Positions 33,552 to 44,001 of a stretch of DNA of 64,000 nt are shown here, one piece after another. How positions within the stretch are numbered: the first letter of the stretch is position 1; every line of letters begins with the position of its first letter. The DNA comes from Linnemannia hyalina. Its lineage: Eukaryota > Mortierellomycota > Mortierellomycetes > Mortierellales > Mortierellaceae. The translations under genes and the position numbers were made by a program. The notes under the pieces were generated by a model, which worked only from the letters and a program-made list of their open reading frames with translations, searched no databases and was not told the DNA's origin. The DNA is taken from contig JAHRHY010000001.1 of assembly GCA_019671135.1 (NCBI GenBank), forward strand, positions 2,914,001 through 2,978,000, written 5' to 3'.

Positions 33552-35453
33552 TGTCGTTTGGTTTGTGGGGTGGTGCTGGGTCGTTGAAAGTGCGAGTGAA
33601 GATGATGAAAAGGAGGGTCTGGGTGAATGGGGGATGGAAGAAGAGAAAAAATCAATGGCAAGAAGAGGCTCTACTGGAAAAGTGGTGAGAGATTATAACG
33701 AGTAAAAACACATCCCGTCTTCTTTCCTTCTCCTCACATTAAGCCGCACCCTCCTCTTTTCCGTCTACTACACCATTTATCATCATGTTTGGGATGGGAT
33801 GAAGGGAGGGGATGAGGGACAGGCGGAGGGACAGGTGAAGGAAGTAAGAGCTAAATGCCCAAACAATCGGCAAGCCTGCATTCTACATTCCAAAGAATCC
33901 TGAGGACCTAAAAACACAAACCTTTCAGTGATTTGGCATTTTTTCGATCCACAATGGCACCGTCCATAACCCGGGAAAAGATTTCTTTTGATGTCACTTC
34001 TCTCTTTGTTCCCCCGCTCGCTGTTTTCGATCTTGTTCAACAAACCATGCAGGTCGACAAACATGTCTAGAAAGAGTACCCAGATTCGAGTGCGCACCGA
34101 CCCATCCAAACCAACGAACCTTCGCTACAAAAGGACTGGCGTCCTCTCTTGTCATCATCCTTGCTGCTATTTTTTTTGACGGGGTAGTAGATGAAGATAT
34201 GTAAGAACAAAAAAGGGCTCTCTTACGCTCTGGTAAAAGAGAAGGTCATCTATGACACCTTTGTTATTTTATCGTCATCACATCCACGAAAAGTGCCCTT
34301 GCTTTCTTCTTTTCGTTCAGGAGGCGTTGAGGCTTAGCAACCCTTCTTCTATCCGGCCTGAAGTGATGGCTATCCGTCCGTCGCGCGTGTTTTTGTATGT
34401 GGATATAATTTATTTATTTTTGCAAAATGGCGACGCAGGAGACAGACAAAGGAAACGGAGGTACAAAAAAAGGGTGCCCATAGTAAAGTGCAAAAAAAAG
34501 ACAAAACGGGATGCCCTTGAAAAGTCGACGAGGTAACAAAATATTACGAGGTTCAGAAAGGCCTCAAACCACTGAATCCTGCCTGCCCGCCTGTCGTCGC
34601 CAACAACGGGTTTTGTGAGTATTTTTTTTGTTTTGTTTGATAGTAATAGGCGCCAGAAGTGGGAAAGGGGAGAAGAAGAAAAAATAAGGAGTTGAGGGGA
34701 ACATAAACAAACTACGACGACAGCACGACGAACAGAGAAACACGAAAATAAAGTGAGTAAGAGACAGAAGATGACCAAGAACACGAGAAAGGCAAATGTG
34801 ACAAAAGAGATGGCTTCATCGGCATCAGCGACAGCTGCGTGTTTGTTGATAACGAAGAATTATTTCTCGGTTAGAATAGTACAAAACATGCCATAGCAAT
34901 ACACCTCCCTTCGCGTCTAGACTAATTGCAGTATGGTGTTGACGATATCTTGGGACTCCGGCCCTTCTCGGACCTGTCGACAGATCCGCCTCGCCCTCTA
35001 TTTCGGTCGTAGTGTTTGATCTGATCAGTCTAACGCGTCTTGTCTCACACTCTGGCATTTTGTCTGATCGTCCTTTCGACACGTCTTTTCACGCGGAGGG
35101 GCTCTTTTTTTTTTTTTTATTTATTTCTTTCTCTTCTGGCTCCTTGCATTTCTCTCCTCTCGTTCTTCTCTTTGCTCCGCTTGCCTACGCATACTTTGCC
35201 CCACAGCCACCCTTCCTCTTGCTCTTTTCTTTCCCTTTCACCCACTCATCCGTACATTCACTTTCCCTCTCTCCTTCCCTCTTTCTTTTTCTTCTCGCTC
35301 ACATTACTCTCCCTCACTTCTGGCCCCACTTTTGTCGACTTTATCCACCTTCCTCAAACCAATCCTCATCCTCATCTCCTTCCACCACTACCCAACCCCA
35401 ACTCTAACTCCATACCCTCCCTTCTCTTCTTCCCATCCTCCCCTCTGCATGAA
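33552..35453. other. Intergenic, with leader of the PPxY membrane-protein gene
   Basis: Left part is the promoter side of the small minus-strand gene. The stretch 35095-35450 is an extended CT-rich leader before the start codon at 35454. An open minus-strand frame at 33783-34109 is not supported. No RNA gene seen. Confidence 0.5.
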
Positions 35454-37877
35454 ATGGCACGCGTATTTTTCTCGACATCACCTTTGACAGGCGAGACCCT
35501 CGTTACCAACATCAACAACAATAACAGCAACAACAAGAGGGTCAGCGAATACGAGTTCCCTACAGCAATCAAGGTCGATCTGCCCTATCAATCCTACCTC
35601 AACCACCCTTACAACCAGCAATCCGCTCCCAATAAGACTTCTCAGCCTCACTCTCAGATCCAAAAGCCTCAGGCCTATGTCAGCAAGTACAACAGTTACA
35701 CCAACAGCAGTAAGACCATGCGTGTAATCACCATCCCCAGCTCGACCTCTGCAGCCCTGTCTGCCATCGAAAAGGCAAAAGGAGGACGACTGAACGACGA
35801 CTTCATGAACAGTCCTACCTCCCCTCTGGTGTCGCCACCTCCACCTTATCTACATTCGGAGCAGTCCGAGTTTAAGTTCGGAGGGTTTACCGACAAAAAG
35901 AACAAGCAGCAACATCGCCAGTCGGCTCAATGGCCCTCGATGATGCAGATCTCTGCCTCCACGGGCGCCACCACTGCAACTCTGACTCGACCAAAATTAG
36001 CAAGGATGCCTCCACAGGCCATTGCCATCAACATTGGGGGCGCAGACGAGACTGGTTCCGTCAAGGCCTCTTTGAGCCCTCGCGTCAGCCGGCTGGTGGA
36101 GAGCGGCGAATCCGAGAACCTGTACAACCTGCAGATGTCAGACGATCATCACCACACCATTGGAACCACAACCTCGACGCTCTCGGCCTCGACCACAGTG
36201 CTCCATTCCTACAATGCGACGACTCTTTCTTACCCAACCTTCTGGCAAGATGCCCGCCAGACAAAGATGCACTGGGCGTTTCTCTCCATTGGGTGTGTCG
36301 CTTTGGGTTCGGCGATCTGGGTTCTTGTGATGCAGGCCTTTATTGTCGAGTGGGCCATGGTGATGCCCGGGGCAACATTGGGCCTTTTGGCCTTGCAGTT
36401 CGGAGTAAGTTGTCCGCTAGTCTCTTCTTTGTAAATGGTCTTTTGTGCAATCATTCGTCCATTTTGTGCTTTAAGTTACTTTTTCCGTCTGTCTGTGTTT
36501 CTTTTTTGTGTTGACAGCAATGCGTCAGGGCCAACAACAACAACCAGACCCCTTCCCTGCCCTTTATTTTCTTTTGTCCCTTATGACTGCCCTGTCTCCG
36601 TCTTCTTTCCTACAGCGTATTATTTTTCTTGCTTGTCCCTCGTTCAGGGGATATCTCTGTAAAAAAATTCGGGGTTTGACAGCGAAAGGAGGTGGTTCTT
36701 TTGGCACGCACGTCTTGACCGCAACCAGTAGGGTTTCTCCTCTGGTTCTCCCTTAAGCTTTTTTTTTTTTTTATAATCTCGCCCTATTTGGAACTCACAG
36801 ACTTACTTTGGCTGGCTTGCCATGTCTGTAGCTTCCCAACGCCTTCTGCCCTGCCTTTCAACCTTGTCAACTTCAGCACTCATCAAGGCATATAATAGTA
36901 TTACCTTTGTTTGTTGTCTCCTTGGTTGTTCACTGCCTCAGGCCCCTTCTCTGCCTGCCTTTTTTTTGCGCTGCAGTCCTGTCCCTTGCTGCCTTCAAAA
37001 TGAACAGACCGGACCATTTCTCACTCCCTCTCCCTTTCTTCGACCTCGCTATCAATCTCTCTCTCGCTCGCTTGCGACCCCCTTCTTCCCTCCTTGATTC
37101 TGACTGGCGCCGGCTGCCTGGCTATCTTTCAAATTATTCGGCCCCTCACTCTCTCCTTCTCTCTTTCTTTTCACTTACTAATGATAACGTGTCCTTTCTT
37201 CCTACTCCTTTCTTTTTTTTTCACCATTTCTTTCTCATCGCATCTTTACGTTATGTATGAACTTTATTTAGCGTTACCGCTCGAAACGCAGCAAGTACTT
37301 CAAGCAGCAACGTAACGAGCAAGCATCTTGCATGCAGTCAAAGGACACGACGGCGTCGACGACGCTTCGGTCCATTATCACACAACAGCGTGATTCAGAT
37401 GTTTTCCTGGAGCCTCACCAACCCCGCGATTACTACCACGCAGCCGCCTATCAGCAACAGCAGAAACAACAGGCAACGCGCTCGCAGCATGTGACCTTCC
37501 AGGATTCGCCTCCTTCTCCTACGTCTTCTTCTACGACCAAGCCTCACCAGTTCAACCAGCAGCTCTACAAGCAGCCACGTCTCTCTCAGGTGACCAAGAA
37601 GCCCTCTCCCAACAACCAGCAACAGAGACGCCCATTGACTGTCAACCCTGGTCTGTACCGCGCCACCGTCGGTGCTGGTGCCACTGCTGGATCGCCCACC
37701 AACCAGGTCAACAATGGTAGCCCATACTACCAGAACCCTCAGTTCCTCTCCCCCGTCGAATCACCCCAGACGCCTCCTCCAGCTTACTTCTTGAAGAAGA
37801 TCGAGTTGCCCGAGATCGACTCTGTGGGCGATCTTGTCAGCGAGTTTGAATGCGACCTTGGATCCATCCGGTACTGA
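35454..37877 (+). CDS. Two-helix membrane protein with two PPxY motifs, unknown function
   Basis: Exon 35454-36404 (317 codons) and exon 37272-37877 join in phase 0 to 518 residues; a possible 27-nt exon at 36801-36827 would make 527. The N-terminal ~270 residues are polar and Asn/Ser-rich, with a PPPY motif at 129-132. A hydrophobic pair follows (res. ~274-297 and ~300-317), then the basic stop-transfer run RYRSKRSK and a Gln/Pro/Ser-rich tail with PPAY near its end. Both tails are probably cytosolic. PPxY motifs bind WW domains of Nedd4/Rsp5 ubiquitin ligases, and fungal membrane adaptors of Rsp5 share this layout; that role is inference. The start ATG lies after a CT-rich leader; the open frame extends further upstream only through low-complexity sequence. 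No named family recognised. Confidence 0.7.
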
Positions 37878-37947
37878 GTTTGTCTGAAAGTCGTTTTTGT
37901 TCTCTCGTTTTTCGTCTTTGAGGGTCCCAGTCCCTTCTGGTCACAAC

Positions 37948-38018
<71 letters not shown>

Positions 38019-38648
38019 TACATATTTATCTAGCATAGTAAGAGTTGCATAAGCAAAGCCCACACTCGATCTATCCATGCACATACCTTCATATATTTTT
38101 AATTCTCAATTTCGTACACTCGTCGTTCCGTTCTTTCAGAAAGACGCGTTTCATTCTCATCTTCAACCTCCCTTCGTGCTTCCCCCGCCCTACTCTCTTA
38201 GCACCCATTAACTACATCTACTCTATCTACTCCATAGTCTTCTTAATATATATTGGTTCTCTCACAACTTTTTTTGCAATCGAAATAAAATCGTCCGTTA
38301 CTTACCACGCAAAAAAAAGTTGCAAATGGGTTTTCTGGACTCTGTCCCAGATGTGATTTGTAACAAGGACCGACGAACAGACGAGGCGCAATTTGCTAAT
38401 GGGCAAATGGAATGAATGGTGGCTTTTTCCTGTGTGTGACCAAACCATGTCTTTGATAATCTGATTTGAAATGAGTGAGCTGAACCCTTTGCTTTTCTCC
38501 TCGCTCCTTTTTTCCCTACCTCTTTCCCTTTTCCCTCCCTGTCCTTTACACCCACACCAGCGCGACTGCCAAGCTGCCGCTTTCTACCACCTCAAGCCCA
38601 CAACTTCCCGGAAAAAGATATCAGCAACCAGGACAAACCACTCCCACC
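37878..38648. other. Intergenic between PPxY membrane protein and pirin
   Basis: Contains the hexanucleotide repeat listed separately and a CT-rich leader (about 38490-38560) before pirin. No further gene seen. Confidence 0.6.
37946..38022 (+). repeat. CACATA hexanucleotide microsatellite
   Basis: About eleven copies of CACATA in tandem, ending in a few CA dinucleotides, about 70 bp after the stop codon at 37877 and so probably in the 3' UTR. Its unspliced frames give the Tyr-Val and Cys-Val repeats on the other strand, which are artefacts. Confidence 0.9.
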
Positions 38649-39809
38649 ATGCTAGCCTCACGCGCCCTCCACTTCCGGACCTCCCTCTCCACCCTCTCCG
38701 CCGCCAGCACCTCCAGGAGTCGCCACGTCCTGAAATCAATCTACGCTGCCGAGCGCGAAGAAGGGATGGGCGCAACCGTCCGCAGATCCCTCGGCACAAT
38801 CCAACAACACCACGACGACCCCTTCCTCCTCCTCGACGAGTTCTGGGTCGGTTCTCAAGGCGGTTTCCCGGACCACCCTCATCGTGGGTTCGAGACCGTG
38901 ACTTATCTGTTTCGGGGTCAGATGCAGCATGAGGATTTTGCGGGGCATAAGGGAACCATTGGACCAGGGGACTTGCAATGGATGACTGCGGGGCGCGGGG
39001 TTGTTCATTGTGAGATGCCTGGCTCTGCTGTTGCTGCTACCGCTGCCAAGGGGAAGATTGATCACCAAGCAGGAGCAGGAGCAGGAGTGAGTACAAGCAA
39101 AGACAAGTCGAGTCTGAGACCGAGCCAGGACCCAGAGGCAACACACGGTCTTCAGCTGTGGGTCAACCTCTCCCAAAAGGACAAACGTTGCGACCCAGCC
39201 TACCAAGACCTTCGCGACGACCAGATCCCACGTGCAAAACCACAGAACGGAGTCGAGGTGAAAGTCATTGCAGGGGAGGCTCATGGGGTCAAGAGTGAAG
39301 TCTATACCCGGACGCCGACCATGTACCTCGACTACCGGATGAGGAAGAACCAGACTGTCGAGCAGGCTGTTCCCAAGGATTATTCGGGATTCGTCTACAT
39401 GCTCTCCGGGAAGGCTTATTTCGGCGGCGATAAAGGATTGACCAGGACAATTGACAACAACAACGGCGAAGAAAACAAGAAAGCGGTCGATCTGCTCAGG
39501 AACCATGCAGTCGTCAACAGCACACCGGACCAACCCTTCAAGGGTCAAGCCCACCAAGCCCTGATCCTCTCACGCGACGACGGGACGGACCACCTCCGAA
39601 TCGAGACCACCGACGAAGAAGCCCATTTCGTGATCCTCCTTGGAGAACCGCTCAAGGAACCCATTGTGATGGACAGGCTATTTATCATGAACACCAAGGA
39701 GGAGACCCAGCAGGCGTTGCAGGATTTCCGAGAGGCCAAGAATGGGTTTGAGAGGGCCAAAGAGTGGCGGTCAACCATCGCACCCAAGGGCTATCGTTTG
39801 AAGTTTTGA
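38649..39809 (+). CDS. Pirin-family cupin protein
   Basis: A single exon encodes 386 residues. The core motif DHPHRGFETVTYLF with H76 and H78, and VVHCEMP with H120 and E122, give the complete pirin metal-binding set. The C-terminal cupin is also present (YSGFVYMLSGKAYFGG; HFVILLGEPLKEPIV). It is longer than typical pirins (~290 aa) for two reasons: about 30 extra N-terminal residues rich in Arg/Ser with no acids (MLASRALHFRTSLSTLSAAS), which looks like a mitochondrial presequence, and a low-complexity Ala/Gly/Ser/Lys insert after the metal site (res. ~125-160). Pirins are Fe-binding nuclear or cytosolic proteins, some with quercetinase or regulatory roles; mitochondrial location here is inference from the presequence. 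Confidence 0.92.
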   Translation: MLASRALHFRTSLSTLSAASTSRSRHVLKSIYAAEREEGMGATVRRSLGTIQQHHDDPFLLLDEFWVGSQGGFPDHPHRGFETVTYLFRGQMQHEDFAGHKGTIGPGDLQWMTAGRGVVHCEMPGSAVAATAAKGKIDHQAGAGAGVSTSKDKSSLRPSQDPEATHGLQLWVNLSQKDKRCDPAYQDLRDDQIPRAKPQNGVEVKVIAGEAHGVKSEVYTRTPTMYLDYRMRKNQTVEQAVPKDYSGFVYMLSGKAYFGGDKGLTRTIDNNNGEENKKAVDLLRNHAVVNSTPDQPFKGQAHQALILSRDDGTDHLRIETTDEEAHFVILLGEPLKEPIVMDRLFIMNTKEETQQALQDFREAKNGFERAKEWRSTIAPKGYRLKF

Positions 39810-39926
39810 ACATACAACCTTTGAAAAAAAAATATATAAAAACTTTGGATGTTCACCATTCTGTTTCCTTTGCTTGAACCAGCAAACGAACAAAAAAAAA
39901 CGTCCGCCTTTTCTCCGAAGGAAGAC

Positions 39927-39932
39927 AAAAAA
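39927..39932 (-). terminator. Pol III terminator of tRNA-Thr
   Basis: Six T residues on the minus strand about 14 bases after the tRNA 3' end, the usual RNA polymerase III stop. Confidence 0.75.
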
Positions 39933-39946
39933 GATGATATGATCTG

Positions 39947-40019
39947 TGCCTCAACCCGGATTTGAACCAGGGACCTCTTGTTTACAAGACAAACGCGATA
40001 ACCCCTACGCTATTGAGGC
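39947..40019 (-). tRNA. tRNA-Thr (anticodon UGU)
   Basis: The 73-nt minus-strand sequence folds as a cloverleaf. Acceptor GCCTCAA pairs with TTGAGGC; discriminator is A. The D stem is GCG/CGC with GGGG-TT in the loop. The anticodon stem TTTGT/ACAAG encloses CTTGTAA, anticodon TGT. The T arm CCTGG-TTCAAAT-CCGGG contains the Pol III B box GGTTCAAATCC. No intron. CCA is not encoded. Confidence 0.95.
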
Positions 40020-40856
40020 AGTTGACCAATCAGGTAATCTCTGGACTAGAGATGCACTCTCGTAACAATCGCATGCTTATATACCAAATGACATCAATTT
40101 CGTGTCACCGTATTATATTAGATCGTGAATACTGTAACTCGGCGCAGACTTTGAGCACGCTTCTATGTTTTCTCGCACGTTTGTCGAGAATCAAACGCGA
40201 TTTTCTCTTTATGTGTGGCCATAACCACCGACTTGCTATTACCTACTCACAGCTTGCAAGCAGCAGCCAACAAAGCTGGGCGACAGACGAATATGTAAGA
40301 GAAAGAATGCCTTTAATGTCCATTCTTTGCAATTCTGAAGTAAGAAGAAAGAAGAAAGAAACACAATCTCTGGTATTTTCTTGGTTGTTGTTGTGTATGT
40401 GCGAACTCAAAGAATTTATTAGGGATGGTCTAAAGAAAACGTTTTTGATACTAGAGCTGGTTAGCGCTTAGCGAAAAAGTGAAGAGTGAGGAGGATGAGT
40501 AGAATAGCTTGAGAATGAGAGTGAGAAGGGTATGTATGTGGTTGTAATGATTAAAGGCCATTTTGTCGGATAGGATAGTGTTGTGTGTAAATCAAACTCT
40601 ACTCACACCCTAAAATATATGGATGAGAGTGAAGGTAAAAAAAGAAGCGAAAAAAAACGACAAGAGGTAACATAAACATGAAAATGATGTGAAGTGCAAG
40701 AAAAAATAATAAACAAGGGAAAGGCTAAAGGGTAAAAGACAAGAAAAAGTAAGGAGGGTCGCTGGTTTGCCCGCGGAGAAATATGAGGGAACACATGTTG
40801 GACCGTTGGGATGAAGAGAGAGTGTGGGAGGGTTTGATCTTGTCCTTTTTCTCCCT
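40020..40856. other. Intergenic, tRNA 5' flank to G-alpha 2 3' end
   Basis: About 840 AT-rich bases. The plus-strand open frame starting near 39962 runs through the complement of the tRNA and is not a gene. Nothing else recognised. Confidence 0.55.
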
Positions 40857-43800
40857 TTACAAGAGCCCAGAGTTGCGGAGATTCAAGCGCTGAATAATGA
40901 CATTCACGGCCACAACGATGACCTTCATTTGCTTGGTGTCCTATGAGATCCAAACGGGAGCGGGAAGAGAGAGGAAAAGAAATACGACACCAAAAAAGCG
41001 AGATGGATATGAGTAACTTGGTTGATGACGATGATCACCTGCAGCAGTACTCAATTTTTTTTTTTTGGCCTGTCGCTATTTCCGCTCCCTGTCATGCTCT
41101 CCTTACTCGGACATCGTAACCGCCCTTGTGTTCCCTCCGGAGTTCAATTGTCCATCCCGCAATTAGAAAAACAACAGCAACAACAGTACATAATAAACTG
41201 ACATCAGACCCCGTCCCGGATCCAGCAGACACAGTACATGCCACGTGGAAATAGACAGCACCTCAAACTCTATTGACAAAGATTCTTCTGCCTCTCAATT
41301 TTTTTTTCTCGCTCTTTCACTTTCCTCCCGAAAAAATATGCAGGGGCTAGTCCAAGCAACCCTGCACAGCGCCATAAAAGGTACAAAAAAAAGCAACGGA
41401 TCACTTACGGTGGCGTGGGTGAAATGGGTGTACACCTGCTTCTGAAGATCCTTGCATTGCTCCAGGAACCGGTATTGGAAAAAAACAGTGGTGCTGAAGT
41501 AGTCGTTTGGTCCGTTGTAGTCGGGGAAATACCGGTTCACCATCGATCCCGACAGTAACTTGCGTTGGAAAATGTCGATCTTGTTCAGGAAAACAATCAT
41601 CGACGTGTTGAGGAACAGCTTGTGGTTCGAGATTTCGTTGAAAAGTAGTAGACAGTCCTGTAACCGGTTCAAGTTGGGGTTGTCTTCGCATCCTTGGTCG
41701 TAGGCTGAGAGGGCAGACATGAAGATAATCGCATCCACATCATCAAAATATGGCCTAACCGAATCATGAATGTTGACATAAACATTGGTTAGCCAAGCAA
41801 ATAGGAGAACAAAACAATAAAAAACAAGTCGAGAGCGTGATCGGACATCAAACGAACAGCCGTTGAAGTGTTAAGTTCCACAGAGGTCCAAATGGAAGCA
41901 CTCTTTCCAATGTTTAAAGAGTGGGCGTACGCTTCTTGGTGACCGCTGCGCTTCCCCCTCTTCCTCTCCAGTACCCAACAAATAGCTGAAACGATAAATA
42001 AACAACACTGGAGGCTTACACCCAATATTTCCTGAGGGATTTTTGTCCGCCTACATCGTATATCCTGTGCGGAGGGAAGAAATTAAACATGTCAGCTTAC
42101 GAATGTTGTTGTCGTTTGGTCAATCGTTTTTTACATTGAAGGATATGTAAACAGCACTCCGTACCTGTATGCCACTCCGTCAATGTCGAAAATGTGCTCC
42201 GAGACCGACAGCGTCCTGACCCTGGCCTGAAGAATATCGTCGTCTGTTGGGGTGTACTCTGGGTCAGAGACTCGATCCACTGCATCCAAGAAACTAATTT
42301 GAGCGGAGAAGGACAAAGGGGTAAAACCGACAAAAAAAATAGAAGCTGTCAGAATTAGGTGTTTACCAGTCATGGCCAAAATCGGTGCCTGAAAATGTGT
42401 TTTTTTGCTTACTATTTCGCAGAGTCCTGAATGCTGAGTTGTGTGCAGGTGTTGAACGTCCTTTGAATACCAGGGTCTGTCCATAGTGATTTGATGGCCG
42501 GCACCATATCTGCAAACATGTCAGTTTCGGCTTTGGCATCGGTGATTTTGCGGGGGATAGCAGGGTTAGGGACGCCAATGGTGGTGATAGAATACCGCTT
42601 CAGGGTTGTTTCCAGGCGACGGACCGTTTCGACATGAACGGCGTTCTCAGGGTTTCCAAGCTGGATGTTGGCCTGCTCCATTCCTTCAACGAGTCCCTGG
42701 ATCGCCTTCATGACATTCAAATGGACGACTCTCCGATATGTCTGTCGTTCCACATCCAGGCCCTTCCGACCGTAGAGCAGCTTTAGTTGCTTGAGCACCG
42801 TCGTCTTTCCCGTCTCGGATGGACCTATTGACGTTTATCGGCAATGGGTGCAGAAAGTGGCATGGAAAAGTTAATTATTTCACTTCCAGATGGGAGGTTT
42901 TTTTTTTGGGTTCAACCGAAACGACTGGCAACTGAAGAAAGAAGAACAAAACGGTAACACAACAAAGTGGGTTGATAGCGAAGACCAGAAGAGAGCATAT
43001 AAGGATTAAAAACAAAAAAAACCGCGTCCATGTCCATCTCAAGAGCTCCTTTACCATCCTGGAACTGTTACTGTCCTCTCCCTCTTTTTTATCCTCTTCT
43101 CAACGAGAAGAGATATCCGTTGTGTACCTGCCCAGAGACGGCGATCGACAAATTGACCCACATGGCGAGACTTTTTGTGGGAAACCCAAATAGGACCAAT
43201 GGAACTTTGACACAATGCTCTCACAGAGGACGAGAGAAGGAAGGAGAAAACAATAAAATGTAAAACCAGATCGAGGAACTTGTTTTCTCTCTGTTGTTGT
43301 TGTTTTTAAAAGGACCCACGGAGGTGGTATTTTTTTTTGTTGTTATTGTTCTTCTGCAGTTGGAATCTTCGATGGAACCAGACCACCTAACACTAACACA
43401 TGCGTATTCACCCGAGTCCCCCTTTTTTCATGCTTTCCTGTTTTTTGCTGAATCGCAGCGGACAAAAAAATTGACGACGAATGATACAATCGTTCAATCC
43501 TCTCGCGCTATTGCCCGCTTCCTGATAACGGCAAAAGGTTGCTCGTTGGTATCAAAACACTAATGACAGTGTCAAACGTAGGTTCTGGTAAAGTAGACTA
43601 TCAATCCCCAAACGAGAGGAAGTAAACAAAAGACACAAGAGAAAGCGGGAGAAAGAGAGAGAGTGTGTGTGTGTGCCAAGGCGTAGAGAATTCCAAGCAA
43701 AATTGGTTCAATTGACCAGCTGTTGTTGAAACTAGCCTGATAACACCTGCCGAGAGTATACGGAGAATATACGAGGGAGTGTGTGTTGATTCTTACCAAG

Positions 43801-44001
43801 AATAAGCAGTTTGATTCCTCCTTCTCTGAGTTGACGTTCCCTGTCGGCTCTGAGGGAGCGATCAATTGCATCGCTGAGGGCCTTCGCCTTCTTTTGATCT
43901 GAACGGTTGCCGGAGAACTGTCCTGTGAGGAGTGGTGCGAGATTGGTGGAGGAGTTGTTGGAGGTTGAGCCGTTGCCTCTTGACACTTGTTGCAGTTCCA
44001 T
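40857..44001 (-). CDS. Divergent G-protein alpha subunit with altered P-loop and switch I
   Basis: Six exons (44001-43797, 42824-42413, 42293-42165, 42064-42020, 41754-41409, 40940-40857) give 406 residues; all phases close. G-alpha features: helical domain, R230 and T233 of switch I, DVGGQ with Q256, NKID at 321-324 and THATDT. Departures from the 353-aa copy at 24575-26664: the N-terminus MELQQ lacks the myristoylation Gly and has ~30 extra Ser/Asn-rich residues; the P-loop is GPSETGKTT (69-77), with S71 at the Ras-Gly12 position; switch I is RVRTLSVSE, with L234 and S235 replacing Thr-Gly; switch II has Leu259 and WVPYF; the tail is NLRNSGLL without Cys. The protein is expected to bind GTP but hydrolyse it slowly and resist RGS action (inference). 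A 45-nt exon (42064-42020) carries the start of switch II. The start ATG was chosen over in-frame upstream ATGs that lie in a CT-rich leader. Confidence 0.9.

Noticed and set aside
33783..34109. Minus-strand frame containing GRCHCGSKKC, like a post-SET zinc motif
   Set aside because: No SET domain precedes it, the final Arg-Gly of a post-SET motif is missing, the rest is Pro/Ser low complexity, and an overlapping frame is equally open. It may be a decayed remnant, but support is too weak.
34825..35082. 85-codon minus-strand frame
   Set aside because: Codon use is unbiased, and it overlaps the promoter side of the gene at 35454; no domain.
37784..38023. Cys-Val and Tyr-Val repeat proteins on the minus strand
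   Set aside because: Translations of the CACATA microsatellite.
38736..39557. 273-codon minus-strand frame
   Set aside because: Antisense of the pirin coding exon, with no independent features.
39962..40471. 169-codon plus-strand frame
   Set aside because: It starts inside the complement of tRNA-Thr and runs through AT-rich intergenic DNA.
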